The notes beneath the pieces were generated by a model. The model saw only the letters and a program-made list of their open reading frames with translations, was not told the DNA's origin and ran no database searches. From contig NC_092875.1 of assembly GCF_028372415.1 (NCBI RefSeq), forward strand, positions 57,958,919 to 58,022,918: a stretch of DNA of 64,000 nt, given 5' to 3'. The position numbers were made by a program, and so were the translations under genes. Below, piece by piece: positions 26,838 to 37,091 of the stretch (position 1 is the stretch's first letter; each line of letters starts with the position of its first letter). The stretch comes from Notamacropus eugenii. Its lineage: Eukaryota > Chordata > Mammalia > Diprotodontia > Macropodidae.

Positions 26838-29330
26838 CTGGTTGGACACAAAGATACCCCTGACCTCTCGCTATGACTATTCCAGGGCCATGCCATTTGC
26901 CTTCTGGGTCCCTCCACTGGATTCGAGCTCCGGTGAGGCAGGCAGTAGGGGCCTTTAACGGCCTTTCCCTTCTGCCCCCCATCTCATGGAGATAAAACCT
27001 TTGTGCGGGGCTTATGCCATCGTCCCGGATTTGCAAAAAATTGTGAGTGAAGACGGCTTGTGCCAGATCACCTCGGGAGAGGCGCCCCGCTGCCCTCACT
27101 CCCCCTTTTTGTTTTAAAAGAAGAGTTTTTATAGTGCGGTTAGCACGCTCAACAATGGCCTGACCAGTGGGATTATACGGGATGCCAGTAATATGAGTAA
27201 TAGAAAATTCTTTACAAAAAGAGGCAAAGGCAGAAGAAGTATAAGCTGGCCTGTTATCTGTTTTTATAGCTTGGGGCACTCCAACCGCGGCAAAACAACC
27301 ATAAAGGTGATCGAGCACTGCGCAGGTTGTCTCTTTGGGCTGTATAGAGGCTATGATGAAATTGGAGGCCGTATCAACACAAACATGTATAAGGACTTTG
27401 CCAAAGTGGTGATATCCATTTGCCAAAGGTCATTAGGGAGATCACCACGGGGGTTAATAGCGGTGTCTCGAGCAGGAGGGCGAAATGGGGCACAATTGAC
27501 ACACTGTTTGACTATTCGACGAGCGTCTTCTTTGGACAGGCCATAAAGGCGTCGCAAAGATCGGGCAGATAGGTGATACTTGTCATGGGCCGCTCGTGCT
27601 TCTAAATGCAAAGGAAATAGAAGAGCTTTGTCTACAATATCATTACCTTGATAAATTGGTCCTATGGTGGACATATGGGAACGAATATGCAATACATAAA
27701 GAGAAGTAGAGCGTTGTAACATGGACTCTTGAATATCATATAAGATTTGAGCTATAGTTGAAGCACGGGGATTAATAAGGGCAGAAGGTAAGGCAGCAAT
27801 AGCATTTGCACAATATAAACTATCAGTGACAAGATTAAAGCTCTCATTAGGTAATATGGAGAGAGCATGTTGGATTGCCACTAGTTCATTCTTTTGGGCT
27901 GAGGAATGTTCGGTGGTGTACACCTTAAGGAGTTGCTTAGAAGGGATATAAACTGCAGCCCTATGACATTTGGTGGCATCCGTAAAAACAGTGGGTCCCA
28001 TAACTGGCTGTGGAGATACAATAGCAAAGGGAACCCGAATAGGAAGAACTTCCCATCCTCTAAGCGCTGGGGGGAGCAGAAGCTTCGCAATATTACACAT
28101 GCATAGAAGAGAGGCCCATTCTGGGATTTCATCGGAGAAACACCTCAGGGCTTCCTCCGATGCCTCCAAGTTCAGAACGGGGAATTTGCCAAAAGCCAAT
28201 AGGCAGCATTCGGCACTTAAAAGAAAAAACTGGGCGATCATTCGCCACTTGTGTGGAAGGACTCTTTTGTGGCGAGGGGGGTATAGCCATTCCAAAATGC
28301 CATGTGATTGATAGAGACATCCAATGAAGGTACTTGCTTTTAATATAGTGGCATAAATGGGCTGATTGGGCTCCTGTTGCACAACGACAGCGGAGCACCT
28401 GTTGAGGATGCCCTTGGCTGCCATTAAGGCCTCGGATGTCCAGTGTCTGGGTGAGAGTAGGGCGGGATCTCCTCGCAGCAAGTCATACAGCGGGTACAGA
28501 TCACCATCGGGGATAGGGATAACTGCCCGCATCCACTGTATAGCGCCAATCAGCTTTTGAAAATCATTGAGAGTGGAGAGCTGAGAGAGATCAATGCTCG
28601 GAGGACAGCGAGCAATTCGCCCTTGTTTTAGTTCATAACCAAGATACTGAAAAGGGGGTGTGGTCTGTACTTTGTCTGGAGCCACAGTCAGCCCGTGGGC
28701 AGCTAAGGTATCAATCATAAGCTGAGTAAGGGCCATTGTGGAATCATGGCTAGGCGTAGCAACAAGAATGTCATCCATATAATGAATGATAATGGCCTTG
28801 GGGAAGCGCTGTCTAAGTGGAGAGAGGATAGCATGGACATACATTTGGCACATGGTAGGGCTATTTGCCATCCCTTGAGGGAGCACGGTAAAATGATACC
28901 GTTCATATGGTTGCTGGCGATTTTCCGAAGGGATGGAAAAGGCAAATTTGATCCTATCTTGTGGGTGTAGGGGAATGCTATAGAAACAATCTTTGATATC
29001 AATGATTGTCATAGTAAAATCTCGGGGGATCGCAGCAGGAGTGGGGAGACCGGGCTGTAGCGCCCCCATAGGCAGCATGCATTTGTTAATCTCTCTAAGG
29101 TCTATGAGCATGCGCCAGGATCCAATTTTCTTCTTTATAACAAAAACAGGAGAATTATAAGGGCTCGTGGTGGGCTCAATGCGGTCCTGTTTCAAAAGGG
29201 AGGCCACTATGGAACGTAAGGCGGTGAGCTTTTGGGGGGATAGGGGCCACTGTTCAACCCACACAGGGGTCTCAGTTTTCCATGTTATAGGCGGGCTGCT
29301 CACCGTTACGGTGGCCCCAGCATGTTTAAC
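26707..29330 (-). pseudogene. pol: pol: reverse transcriptase, RNase H, integrase; frameshift in integrase
   Basis: Open from the shift site to about 27410, then continuing in another frame to 26707. The reverse transcriptase has LPQGMANSP and the catalytic YMDD box (28770-28781). RNase H shows VFTDA, ELVAIQHAL and VTDSLYCANAI, supplying its acidic residues. The integrase has the HX3H...CX2C zinc motif (27490-27590), a first catalytic Asp in WQMDI (about 27415), a second in KTDN (about 27255) and Glu in VERANR (about 27155). A one-base indel at about 27405-27418, just after the first Asp, splits the integrase core, so integrase is inactive. RT and RNase H are uninterrupted. The end overlaps env by 131 bp in a different frame. 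Sequence class: betaretrovirus-like. Confidence 0.9.
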
Positions 29331-30045
29331 TGAAGGTGTTCTGGAGTGGTAAGGTGTAACCCAAGTTGCTGGAGGAGGTCGCGCCCCCGAAGGGCGTAGG
29401 CAAGACCGGCCAATTTTAAGGGTCTAAAATATCCCTGATAATCCTCAAAGGTCCAACTCAAATGTTTAGCAGCCCATAGCGCTGAACTAGCATCCCCTAT
29501 TCCAGCAACCGGGGTAGCACCGCCCAACTGGGGTCCCATTGGGATGCATTAATAACTGACACATCTGCTCCAGTATCGAGCAGACCCATGATTGGACGCC
29601 CTTCAACCAGAATCTGTATCATGGGGCGATCGCCTACAATGGGAGAGCATCAATTAATTTGATGGGTGTTCTGCTCAGGCTCTTCAATCCAAGGCAGGGA
29701 GATGCCCCTCCCAACGGGAGTCCCTGGGGCAATATTTATAGGATAACAATGCGGATTAGTCAAATAAATCGTGGAGGACCCGCTGGACAACAATTGAGTA
29801 TGGACTATGAATGGCACATAGCCGGAGGGTCCCACCACCAAGCGGGGAAAGGGAGCGGGGGGCACATCAATCCCTTCAGTATGCCAAGGCCTTATAACTA
29901 AATCAGTGTCTGAGGGATCCGTGGCAGATGTGCATACTAAGGTTGTAATTTTTGGAGGGCTTGTTGGTACTGCTGTGGATACGACAGGGGTGCAGAATTC
30001 CCGGGCTGGGGGGCAGGGGCAGGGCCTACGGTCCCCACTGGGAAG
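29306..30045 (-). pseudogene. pro: pro, aspartic protease frame with stop and frameshift
   Basis: The frame lies -1 to gag and opens after TGA at 30046-30048. The active site LLDTGADVSVIN is visible (DTGAD at 29563-29577). The C-terminal part holds LRGRDLLQQLG, like the GRD/N motif of retroviral proteases. An in-frame TGA at 29650-29652 separates an upstream stretch of about 100 residues from the protease. A single-base indel between about 29530 and 29548 puts active site and C-terminus in different frames. Betaretroviruses often carry dUTPase in the upstream part, but I do not see dUTPase motifs, so it is unassigned. Gag-pro shifting would need to occur before 29937; an A5 run at 29949-29953 is the nearest candidate, but it is not a canonical heptamer. 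Stop: TAA 29306-29308. Confidence 0.82.
29324..29330 (-). promoter_or_regulatory. Candidate pro-pol -1 frameshift site GTTAAAC
   Basis: Minus-strand GTTAAAC read as G TTA AAC in the pro frame, 16 nt before the pro stop. Pol opens in the -1 frame exactly here. A GC-rich stretch follows. GTTAAAC is a known slippery heptamer in nidoviruses. Confidence 0.65.
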
Positions 30046-31880
30046 TCATGTTTCTGGGTTTGGGGGCCCCCCCGAGGGAGGCCCCCTTTCCCATTTCCCC
30101 ACCGAGGTGGTTGAGGCTGCGGCTTAGGGCGGCAATATCTGGCAATATGACCTGGTTTCCCATAGCGAAAACAAGTGGGCAGTGGTCCCACCTTAGCGGC
30201 AGGGCACTGGCTCTTAAAGTGCCCCATCTGACCACAGCGATAGCATTGCCTCTGGTCCTTGGCACCCTGAAGGGCCTGGGTCACCCCTTGGGCCACCGCC
30301 GTCACCATGGCCTGGTGGGTGTCTTTAGGTGGAATGTCTAACAGCCTCTCTACTATCTCCTCAAGGGAGGCGAGAGGCCCCAAGCCCGCTAGGGCTTGGG
30401 AGCATTCAGGACGCAGGCCATCTCGGACCAGCTGAGTTATCAGGGAATCTGTTCCTGGTCCCGAGCCAAGAGACCGCCGGACCGCAAGCTGAACCCTACT
30501 CATGAAATCAGTAGGGGACTCGCTAGCCCTCTGCTTTAACCCTACCAACTTATCCCTCATAGTCCCTGGGGCGTCAATCTTGGCAAAGCCCCTAATATGA
30601 CAATACTGTACTGCAGCCATCACCTAGGGGTCGAATTGGAGCTGGTCAGCAAGCTGCGAGTATGGCCCCGCCCCTGTTATCATATTCACAGCGTCCTCTG
30701 TCCCTGCAATATTGTGTTCCTTGACATATCTGAGTGCCTCTCGTCTAACGGCAGCGCCATAGGCCACTACCTGCCCTGGTGTAAGAATAGCCCCCGATAC
30801 CTCCCTCCAATCAGCTGGGGCCCACGGCCAAGTGGCTGTGGCATTCGCAAGGAGATGTTTCACATAAGGTGACGAAGGGCTGTATTTGGAGACGGCCTCC
30901 TTCAGTTCTTTCAATAATTTGAAGGGCACCGGTCGATGTAAACGGTTCTCATTTCCCATCAGATCCCACTCCACTATGACAGGGTAAGCGCCTGCCCCCT
31001 CCCACTCCTCTAAATCTACCTCCTGTCCCTCCGCCAAAGCTGCGGATAGGCTCTGAGTGAGTATGCTCAGAGGCTTCGAGGGCCCAGACCGCCCGTAGGT
31101 AAATGACCGCGTTCCTTGTGATGATTGTGACAAGGACATGGCGGCTGGGGGGAAGGGGAAGGCATTAGGTCCGATCTCAGAAGGATTGGGAGTTCCTAAA
31201 CTCTGTTGAAACTTCTTCTTGTGAATTCCCCTGCCCTCTTTTGTTGTTCCAGGGACTTTCCATTCTTTCTTAAGGGTTCCTTCTGACGAGCCCTTTGTCT
31301 CGGGGACTTTCCAGGGGACCTTCCACTCCCTCTTGGGCGTTCCTTCCTCATCAAACTTCCCTTTTGTTCCTCCCCTCGGGGCTCTAGAGGCCCACCCCTT
31401 ACTCAGCCGTGCGCCATCTTGAAGGGCGCGGTCCTGGTCCCTGCCTGCACATTCTCTTAACATACCCCATGGATATAAGGGCTGGGGCTCAGTATTATCC
31501 TCATCGGATTCCCCTTCTTCTTCTGTCGTCCCTTGAAGGGACTGCCCCGTTTGGGTCTCGCCGTTGGACCACCCGGGGGGACGGGGATCTGAACGCAGAA
31601 GCGTGGCGACCACTTGAAAGAACGTAAAGTCCTCCTCTGTTAGTACGCCAGGGCTCTCTTTCTCATAGGTGACCATCTGCTGTCCCACTACGCCCCATTT
31701 GTCTGGGTGTAGCCCACAATATTCTAACCAAGGGGAAACATCCCAGATCTTTTCCACAAATGCTCTACAGTCCCGGATGTGGGGCTTAAGCCCATGGGTC
31801 TTACAAAGCTTATACAACTGACAGGCAAGCACTCCCTTATCTTTGGGCTTCAGGTTGGGAAAACTATTTCCCTGGCCCAT
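29937..31880 (-). pseudogene. gag: gag, one reading frame with a premature stop
   Basis: ATG at 31880-31878; the protein begins MGQ, with Gly2 available for myristoylation. The frame runs to TAG at 29937-29939 but is cut by TAG at 30624-30626. The first part (419 codons including that stop) covers matrix, an acidic and WKVP-repeat linker (about 31250-31335), and the capsid N-terminal domain. The second part has the capsid C-terminal domain with a major-homology-like segment (SPTDFMSRVQLAVRR) and nucleocapsid. Zinc knuckle 1 (30204-30245) is CX2CX4HX4C. Knuckle 2 (30133-30174) has Tyr instead of the second Cys (codon 30163-30165). No PPxY or PTAP late motif was seen; LYPW near residue 135 is a weak candidate. 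The role would be virion assembly at the plasma membrane, but this copy cannot make full-length Gag without readthrough. Confidence 0.88.
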
Positions 31881-31885
31881 CCTGG

Positions 31886-31989
31886 CCACTTCCCAATACT
31901 GAGACTGCCTGAATCTTCCCGCAGTAGCGGGTCAAGGCCACTTCTCAATACTGAGGCTGCCTGAATCTTCCCGCAGTAGCGGGGCAAAG
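31886..31989 (-). repeat. 52-bp tandem duplication in the proviral leader
   Basis: Two copies (31886-31937 and 31938-31989) of a unit containing cttcccgcagtagcggg, differing at a few bases. They lie between the primer site and the gag ATG, overlapping the region that holds packaging and splice-donor signals in retroviruses. Confidence 0.85.
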
Positions 31990-32013
31990 GCGGATTCTCC
32001 TCTTCTTACGGCG

Positions 32014-32031
32014 GTCCCTGTTCAGGCGCCA
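32014..32031 (-). promoter_or_regulatory. Primer-binding site, tRNA-Lys3 type
   Basis: Minus-strand TGGCGCCTGAACAGGGAC, two bases inside the 5' LTR. It matches the complement of the tRNA-Lys3 3' end except for one C-to-T change (position 8). MMTV and the primate lentiviruses use the same tRNA. Confidence 0.85.
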
Positions 32032-32033
32032 GC

Positions 32034-32408
32034 TGCCCGGGGTCTACTCCCGGGCCTTCGCCTCTCCACTTACTGATCCCCGGTCTTCAGACGTCTCCGG
32101 CCCCTCTCCCGGTTGGGGGAGGGCAATAAACAGGCAGAGCACCTGAAAGGAGTTGCAGTCAGCAAGCTTTATTGCATTTCTTCCCCTTCTCCTTCTCCTT
32201 CTAAGCCCTTGTGATCATCCCCTTTTATTATCCCCTGTCTCCTCCCCTGTACCTCCCAGGGGCGGGGGAGCTCCTCCCAAGTGCCTCCCCGCGGGTGGAG
32301 CCAGCCTGTTACCAGGGTCATCCCAGTACCCCACAAGGGGGCAGGTTCGGACCCTCAGGCATCTCACGGTCCTCACGGGGGACCCCGGTTCAGAGCTGTC
32401 CCCCAACA
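32034..32408 (-). repeat. 5' LTR of the provirus
   Basis: 375 bp, on the minus strand TGTTGGGGGACAGC...GACCCCGGGCA. A TATA-like GATAATAAAAGG lies near 32220-32231. AATAAA is at 32168-32173, which suggests a very short R region between them. Confidence 0.93.
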
Positions 32409-32639
32409 AGGAGGGTCCAGAAGAGAACCTTTAGGCAGGGGGCAGGGGTCCCATGGTGCCTGAGCTTCAGAGTGCAGTAGGCTCAAGGTTCAGGGAAGGG
32501 AAAGGAAGGGAATGGAGACTAGCCAGTAAAACCCAAGTCATCTGGGCATCTTTTGGCCATCAAAATTTGCATTCTTTTTGAGAGGAGAAGGAAGCAGAGT
32601 GGGAGACAGACAAGATAGGAGGAGCTCAGTCTACTCACA

Positions 32640-32845
32640 GGGTTGTGCTAGTCCTTAATTGTGGAAGAAGACCATACCATCAGAGAAATGATGACATGAT
32701 TTGCACTTGACTTTGTTTTGAGTGAGGGAAGGCTGAGCAAGGTCACCAGCCTCACTTCTCCTGCAGAACCATCAGCAGCTAGGTGGTTCATTGTAAAATG
32801 CCAAATCTGGATCCAGGAAGACCTGAGTTCAAATTTGCAAGGGCA
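32640..32845 (+). repeat. Interspersed repeat plus SINE head, right of the provirus
   Basis: 32640-32768 matches the repeat at 24050-24180 (gaagaagaccataccat, ttttgagtgagggaaggct). 32772-32838 is the head of the tRNA-derived SINE (gcagctaggtggttcattg...gacctgagttcaaatt). Confidence 0.6.
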
Positions 32846-32849
32846 AGCA

Positions 32850-33433
32850 AAGTAAGATCTTTTACTATTTTTATTTTACTAAAAGTGCCTCTGAATAATG
32901 TGATTAAGGAGGATCTTTCCAACCTATTGTCAGACCTGGGAAGATGTGTAGGAAGGTCCACACATTTTGTTAATGGGACACTGGTTCTCAAGGGATGTGA
33001 AGTCCTCTAGCTCTAAAAAGTGTATAAAGACTCTGAAGTGTGGGTTTTATTTTGGGGCTTACTGACTAGAAATGTTTGGTTGGCCAGTGGAGGACTCTGG
33101 GAAGTCACTAAGGAGACCCTCAGCTTTGAAAACCCAGATGTTGATGCTTCCCTCTCTGGTAACTATCATCAGACAGTTGAACCTGCCTGCTGAATTCAGG
33201 CAGAGGAAAACATGTCTGTTGATCTTTGACTTCTCTGTATTTTCTTTGAAGTTCAAGAAGCTGACTCTCCTGGACTAAGTGAATGATATATGTGTTTGGT
33301 TAAAGGAATGATACATATGCTTGATTAAAGTGATTGTTAACCCCTCCAAAGTTGCCTTTCCTTTTAGAGAAGCAGATCTAAGAACCTGTGATAGCAGGCC
33401 CCCCCTGTGTATGTTGGGGTGCTTACTGATACA
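32850..33433 (+). mobile_element. ERVL-like LTR, 5'-truncated, paralogous to 8258-8849
   Basis: Shares long stretches with the reverse complement of 8258-8849: actaaaagtgcctctga, gatctaagaacctgtgatag, and the 3' end cttactgataca (33422-33433). GTATAAAG box near 33020. Confidence 0.75.
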
Positions 33434-33444
33434 AAATCTAGGTT

Positions 33445-33600
33445 TAAAAACTTATCAGCTGTGCGATCCTTAGAAAATTACTCAACCTCTGTTTGTCTTA
33501 GTTTCTTAATCTGCAAAATGGGAATAATAATAGCAGTTACCTCCCAGGGTTGTTGTGAAGATCAAATAAAATAATAATTATAAAATAATTAGCATAGTCC
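33445..33600 (+). repeat. MIR-type SINE
   Basis: Core cagctgtgcgatcctta...ctcaacctctgtttgtc, then aaaatgggaataataatagc. Confidence 0.6.
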
Positions 33601-33745
33601 CTGGCATGTAATTAGGTAATAGGTAATATATAAATATTAGGTAATATATAAATTAGGTAATATATAAATTAGATAATTATTAGGTAATATATAGGTAATA
33701 TATTAGGTAATACATAAATATTAAGTATTATTATTGTTATTATTA
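33600..33745. repeat. AT-rich tandem repeat (TAGGTAATATATAAAT units)
   Basis: Six or more imperfect copies of a 15-22 bp unit built around TAGGTAATATATAAAT, ending in a TTATTA run. Confidence 0.8.
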
Positions 33746-34504
33746 TTACTAATGTTAACATCCTAAAATATGTTGCTTAGAGATGAGTACTCCATATTCC
33801 CCATATGGTCTAACTAAGGCCACCATGTCTTTATGGCTCTTCAGGATGCTGAAGCCACCAGCTGCTTTTCAGATTACTTTCTATCTAGCCAAGTTCCTCC
33901 ACCTTCTAATTATGAAATTGATTTTTTTGAACACAGGGCTAAGCCTGCACATTCATACCCATTGCATTTCGTTTTGTTCAACTTGTTTTATTCTGTATTT
34001 TGGATCCTGCTCTGTTGTTCACCATATTAATGATCCTTTCTAGGTTTGTGCCATCTAAAAATGAAAAAAAAAACATGCACTCTAACCTTTTATTCAGGTC
34101 ATTGATAGAAACATTAAATAGGAAAGAGCCAACAATAGAACCTTATGGTTCCTCCACTAGAGATCTTCCTCCAGAATAATGTCAATAATTCAGCCAATTC
34201 CACAACCACCTAACCATACAGCATTTATGGATAAATGAGAAACTTGAGACCAAAGAGTAATATGTAAAGGGTCACTTAAGTAGGAGAACCAAGATTTAAA
34301 TTGAGACCCTTGAACTCCTAATCCAGTGCTTTTGACACTGCATCATACCTTTTCTTATCCCTCTCCTCTCTTTTATTCCTTCTCACAAAATTAAGTTTGG
34401 AAGATAAAACATAGTTCCTGGCTGGGAACATAAGAAACTTAGAGAGAAAAAACTCTCCTGCATTTCCAAGGCTCAAGAAGACCCAATAGATTCATATAAT
34501 GTTA

Positions 34505-34645
34505 GGTGTGGAATAGGATAGGAATCATGTAGACTGACCTTCATTTTGCTGAGATGCAGAGAGAGATGGGGGCTTGCTCAAGGTCACACAGTAAGAACTA
34601 GAACCTAAGTCTTCTGATGACTAGTTTAAAAATCTTTCCATGATG
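34505..34645 (-). repeat. MIR-type SINE, antisense
   Basis: Antisense core with gcttgctcaaggtcacacag and agatgcagagagagatgggg. Confidence 0.55.
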
Positions 34646-34806
34646 GCATGCTGTCCATCTTGTTGGTTTAGAGAGGGAGAGTCTGCCAGCAAAGTTGCTG
34701 CTTTCACTCCCTCCCCTTAGAGCTCCTTAGCCATACCTTATGATAGGGAGGTTTGCAGTGTCTTAGAGGCTGCCTGGAGCTGGCGACTCCCTCTCTTGCA
34801 CTCTTT

Positions 34807-34924
34807 ATAGATCAGAGGAAGGAAATGGATCAAATGGTTGCCTTTATAACATGGCTTGCGCCCTTCCACCCATTGCTTACATTTTGCCACCCTGATTACA
34901 TCAAACCCCTTACTTCAGCCTCCA
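34807..34924 (+). pseudogene. CYP4F-like exon 3 relic
   Basis: The frame reads KEMDQMVAF then TWLAPFHPLLTFCHPDYI and KPLTSAS, the signature of CYP4F exon 3. About 8 codons are missing between the two halves, no acceptor is visible upstream, and the donor GT after TSAS is gone. It looks like a leftover of an extra exon or gene copy rather than part of the 36947 exon. Confidence 0.65.
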
Positions 34925-35139
34925 CTATGGATGCCCCAGAGACTATGGTCATTGTGGGACAATCTAATCAATTCTGAACCTGCAACTTTCCAAGATATGC
35001 CTACAGCTCAACTCTTGGGAATACAAAACTCTGTCCTCCCTCCTTCCATCAACCCTGTCAAATTATCTGGGCTTCCTTCTTTTAAGTTTCTCCCACAATC
35101 CTTAGTCTCTTCTTTCTATCTCTCAACAACTGAATGAAA

Positions 35140-35563
35140 TATATATCAATTAATTCCCTAATGTGTCTGCAGTATGTTTCTCTGATAATATCTCAAATCT
35201 CTTCTCCAGCATCACCCCATAACACTCTCTGCTTTCCCATTCTTTACACTGTGGCTTTCCTGCTTCTATCCTTTCCCCTAAGGCTTCTCAGTCACTTTTT
35301 CTTTCTCTTCTTGTCCTCATCCATCTCCCTTTTCTCTTCTTCCTTTTCTATTGCCACCCTATCTCCTCATTTCTGAATGATCCCTACCTCCTCATTCTAT
35401 GCTAGTCAAGAATGGAGGACAGTTAGAGGAAAGTGAACCTTATTCTGGTGAAGATGGGTTTGGAAATCCTTCCAGACAGATCCCCTGTCTTGGGAGCAGG
35501 TTTTAGAAGGCAGCTTTCTGGCATTATTCAAAAGCAGAGGGATTTGTATGTGTCACTGTGTGA

Positions 35564-35594
<31 letters not shown>

Positions 35595-36430
35595 TGCATG
35601 TGTGTGAGTGTGTGTGTGTATGTGTGTGTAGTGAAAGAGGGATTGAAGAGGTAGATGGAGGCTTGGAGCAGCAATGCCCTATTTTGATTCCAAAGGCCAT
35701 TATTTTGTCAAAAAAAAAAAGTTAGTGATGATAGTATGGAAAGAATTTCTAATGTTCAGAAGTAGGGAGATTCATGTTGAGAAAAGCGTTGGTGTGGCAG
35801 TGGTATTAATAATGGAGAAGGATCCCTGGGGTCAAGAGAAAAAAAGAAAGGAGACTACAGTAGGGATTTTCAGTCCACTTACTACTGTAGTTTGAGGGAA
35901 TGGAGCCCAGTAGAGGAGTCTAAGCATTAGGGAGGGAGTGTGGAGGAATATGGTAACATAAGGCTCTGTTGGGCTCCTTTTGCTGGAGAGATTGGATCTC
36001 AGTCTTCATCTTTATGGCCCACACCCCAGCCCAGGAAGGCCCACTAAACTTTGAATTCAAAAGAAAAATTAGCAGAGTGACAAAGAAGAGGGATTCTTGT
36101 TTTCATAAAGTATGGAGAGCTAAGTGAATTTCAATGGACCTTCCTAGAGTAGTTGTTATCTATGTTCAAGGCAGAGGCAGGTCTTCTTAGGAAATAAGGT
36201 AAAGGGGATTGAGAGACACTTCTCTGTTATCCAGATTGTTGGGGAGAAAGATGTGTTCCTTTAAAAAATGGAAGGATTTCAAGATGAAAAAGACACGACA
36301 AAGGTTGTGTCATAGACTCCATTGTAGTACATTCACGTGCTTAGGGTCTATGGAAGCACAACACATCTTGGAGGAAGGACATGCTTTCCCAGCAGGATGG
36401 GGTGCAAGAGAATATTCTAATTGTATATAT
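35140..36430. other. Intronic sequence with a (TG)n microsatellite
   Basis: 35557-35631 is an imperfect TG repeat with TATG and CATG interruptions. The remainder looks unique and has no recognisable exon. Confidence 0.5.
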
Positions 36431-36449
36431 CCACATTGATTTCTAGACT

Positions 36450-36718
36450 ATAAAATTATTATTCAGTCATCTCCAACTCTTTGTCATTTGGTTTTTTTTG
36501 GTGGTTTTTTTTTTTTTTGTCAAGGATACTGGAATGATTTGCTATTTCCTTCTCCAGCTTATTTTACAGATGAGGAAAATGAGGCAAATAGGGTTAAGTG
36601 ACTTGCCCAGGGTAACACAGCTTAAAAGTGTCTGAGGCCAGATTTGAACTCAGGAAGAAGAGTCTTCCTGACTCCAGCCTCAGTGCCTTATCAACTGTGC
36701 TATGTAGTTGTCCATAGA
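36450..36718 (-). repeat. tRNA-derived marsupial SINE, full length, antisense
   Basis: Antisense of the family at 42402-42635: a T run at about 36489-36520, the body (gggttaagtgacttgcccag, cacagcttaaaagtgtctga), and the head ctgtgctatgtagttgtcc. Confidence 0.75.
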
Positions 36719-36946
36719 GAATAGGAGAGAGGATGAAAGAAGGGGAAGGGAAAAGGAATAGGCATTAGAGACAAATATTGAGAGAAGGGAAATGAGAAAG
36801 GATCAGCGAAGTAACAAAGGAGAACTCCATTTGAGCAAACCACATCTCTGAACTGGAGTGTCCAGGAGTTAGCTGGAAGAAGGAGCTCTATGAAGGCACT
36901 TAGCAACCTCAAGTCTTGGTTTCTAATTACTGTTTGTCATCCATAG

Positions 36947-37091
36947 TTCCTGTCCACTGAAGAGGGTATCTGTTATCTTCAGAAGCTGAACCATGTGATT
37001 GGTGATACACATGTCTTGTGGATGGGACTGTTCATTCTGGTGACCAGACTCAACCATCCCCAGTTCATCTCCCTCTTGCTTAAGGCCTCAG
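36947..37091 (+). pseudogene. CYP4F-like exon 3 of the pseudogene, itself intact
   Basis: 145 bp between acceptor CATCCATAG and donor CAG|GTATG, no stop. It starts FLSTEEGICYLQKLNHV and continues with LWMGLFILVTRLNHPQFI, matching CYP4F exon 3 in length and phase. Sequence has drifted from the usual LGP...HPDYIKP pattern. It is placed in the pseudogene because the upstream exon (14687) and downstream exons (45893 on) carry stops. The intron before it contains the provirus. Confidence 0.7.

Larger units (their letters stand above)
24429..32414 (-). mobile_element. Class II (betaretrovirus-like) endogenous provirus, nearly complete, with target duplication
   Basis: Provirus 24435-32408 (7974 bp) on the minus strand, flanked by AGGAGG at 24429-24434 and 32409-32414. 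A 6-bp duplication is typical of betaretroviruses. Order from the right: LTR, primer site, gag, pro, pol, env, polypurine tract, LTR. The lineage call rests on the 6-bp duplication, the Lys-type primer site, pro in its own frame with two -1 shifts, a YMDD reverse transcriptase, and an Env ectodomain with CX7C rather than CX6CC. Both LTRs are 375 bp and differ at 12 positions by my count (about 3%), 10 of them transitions. All four genes carry at least one inactivating change, so the copy cannot make virus on its own. Confidence 0.93.
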
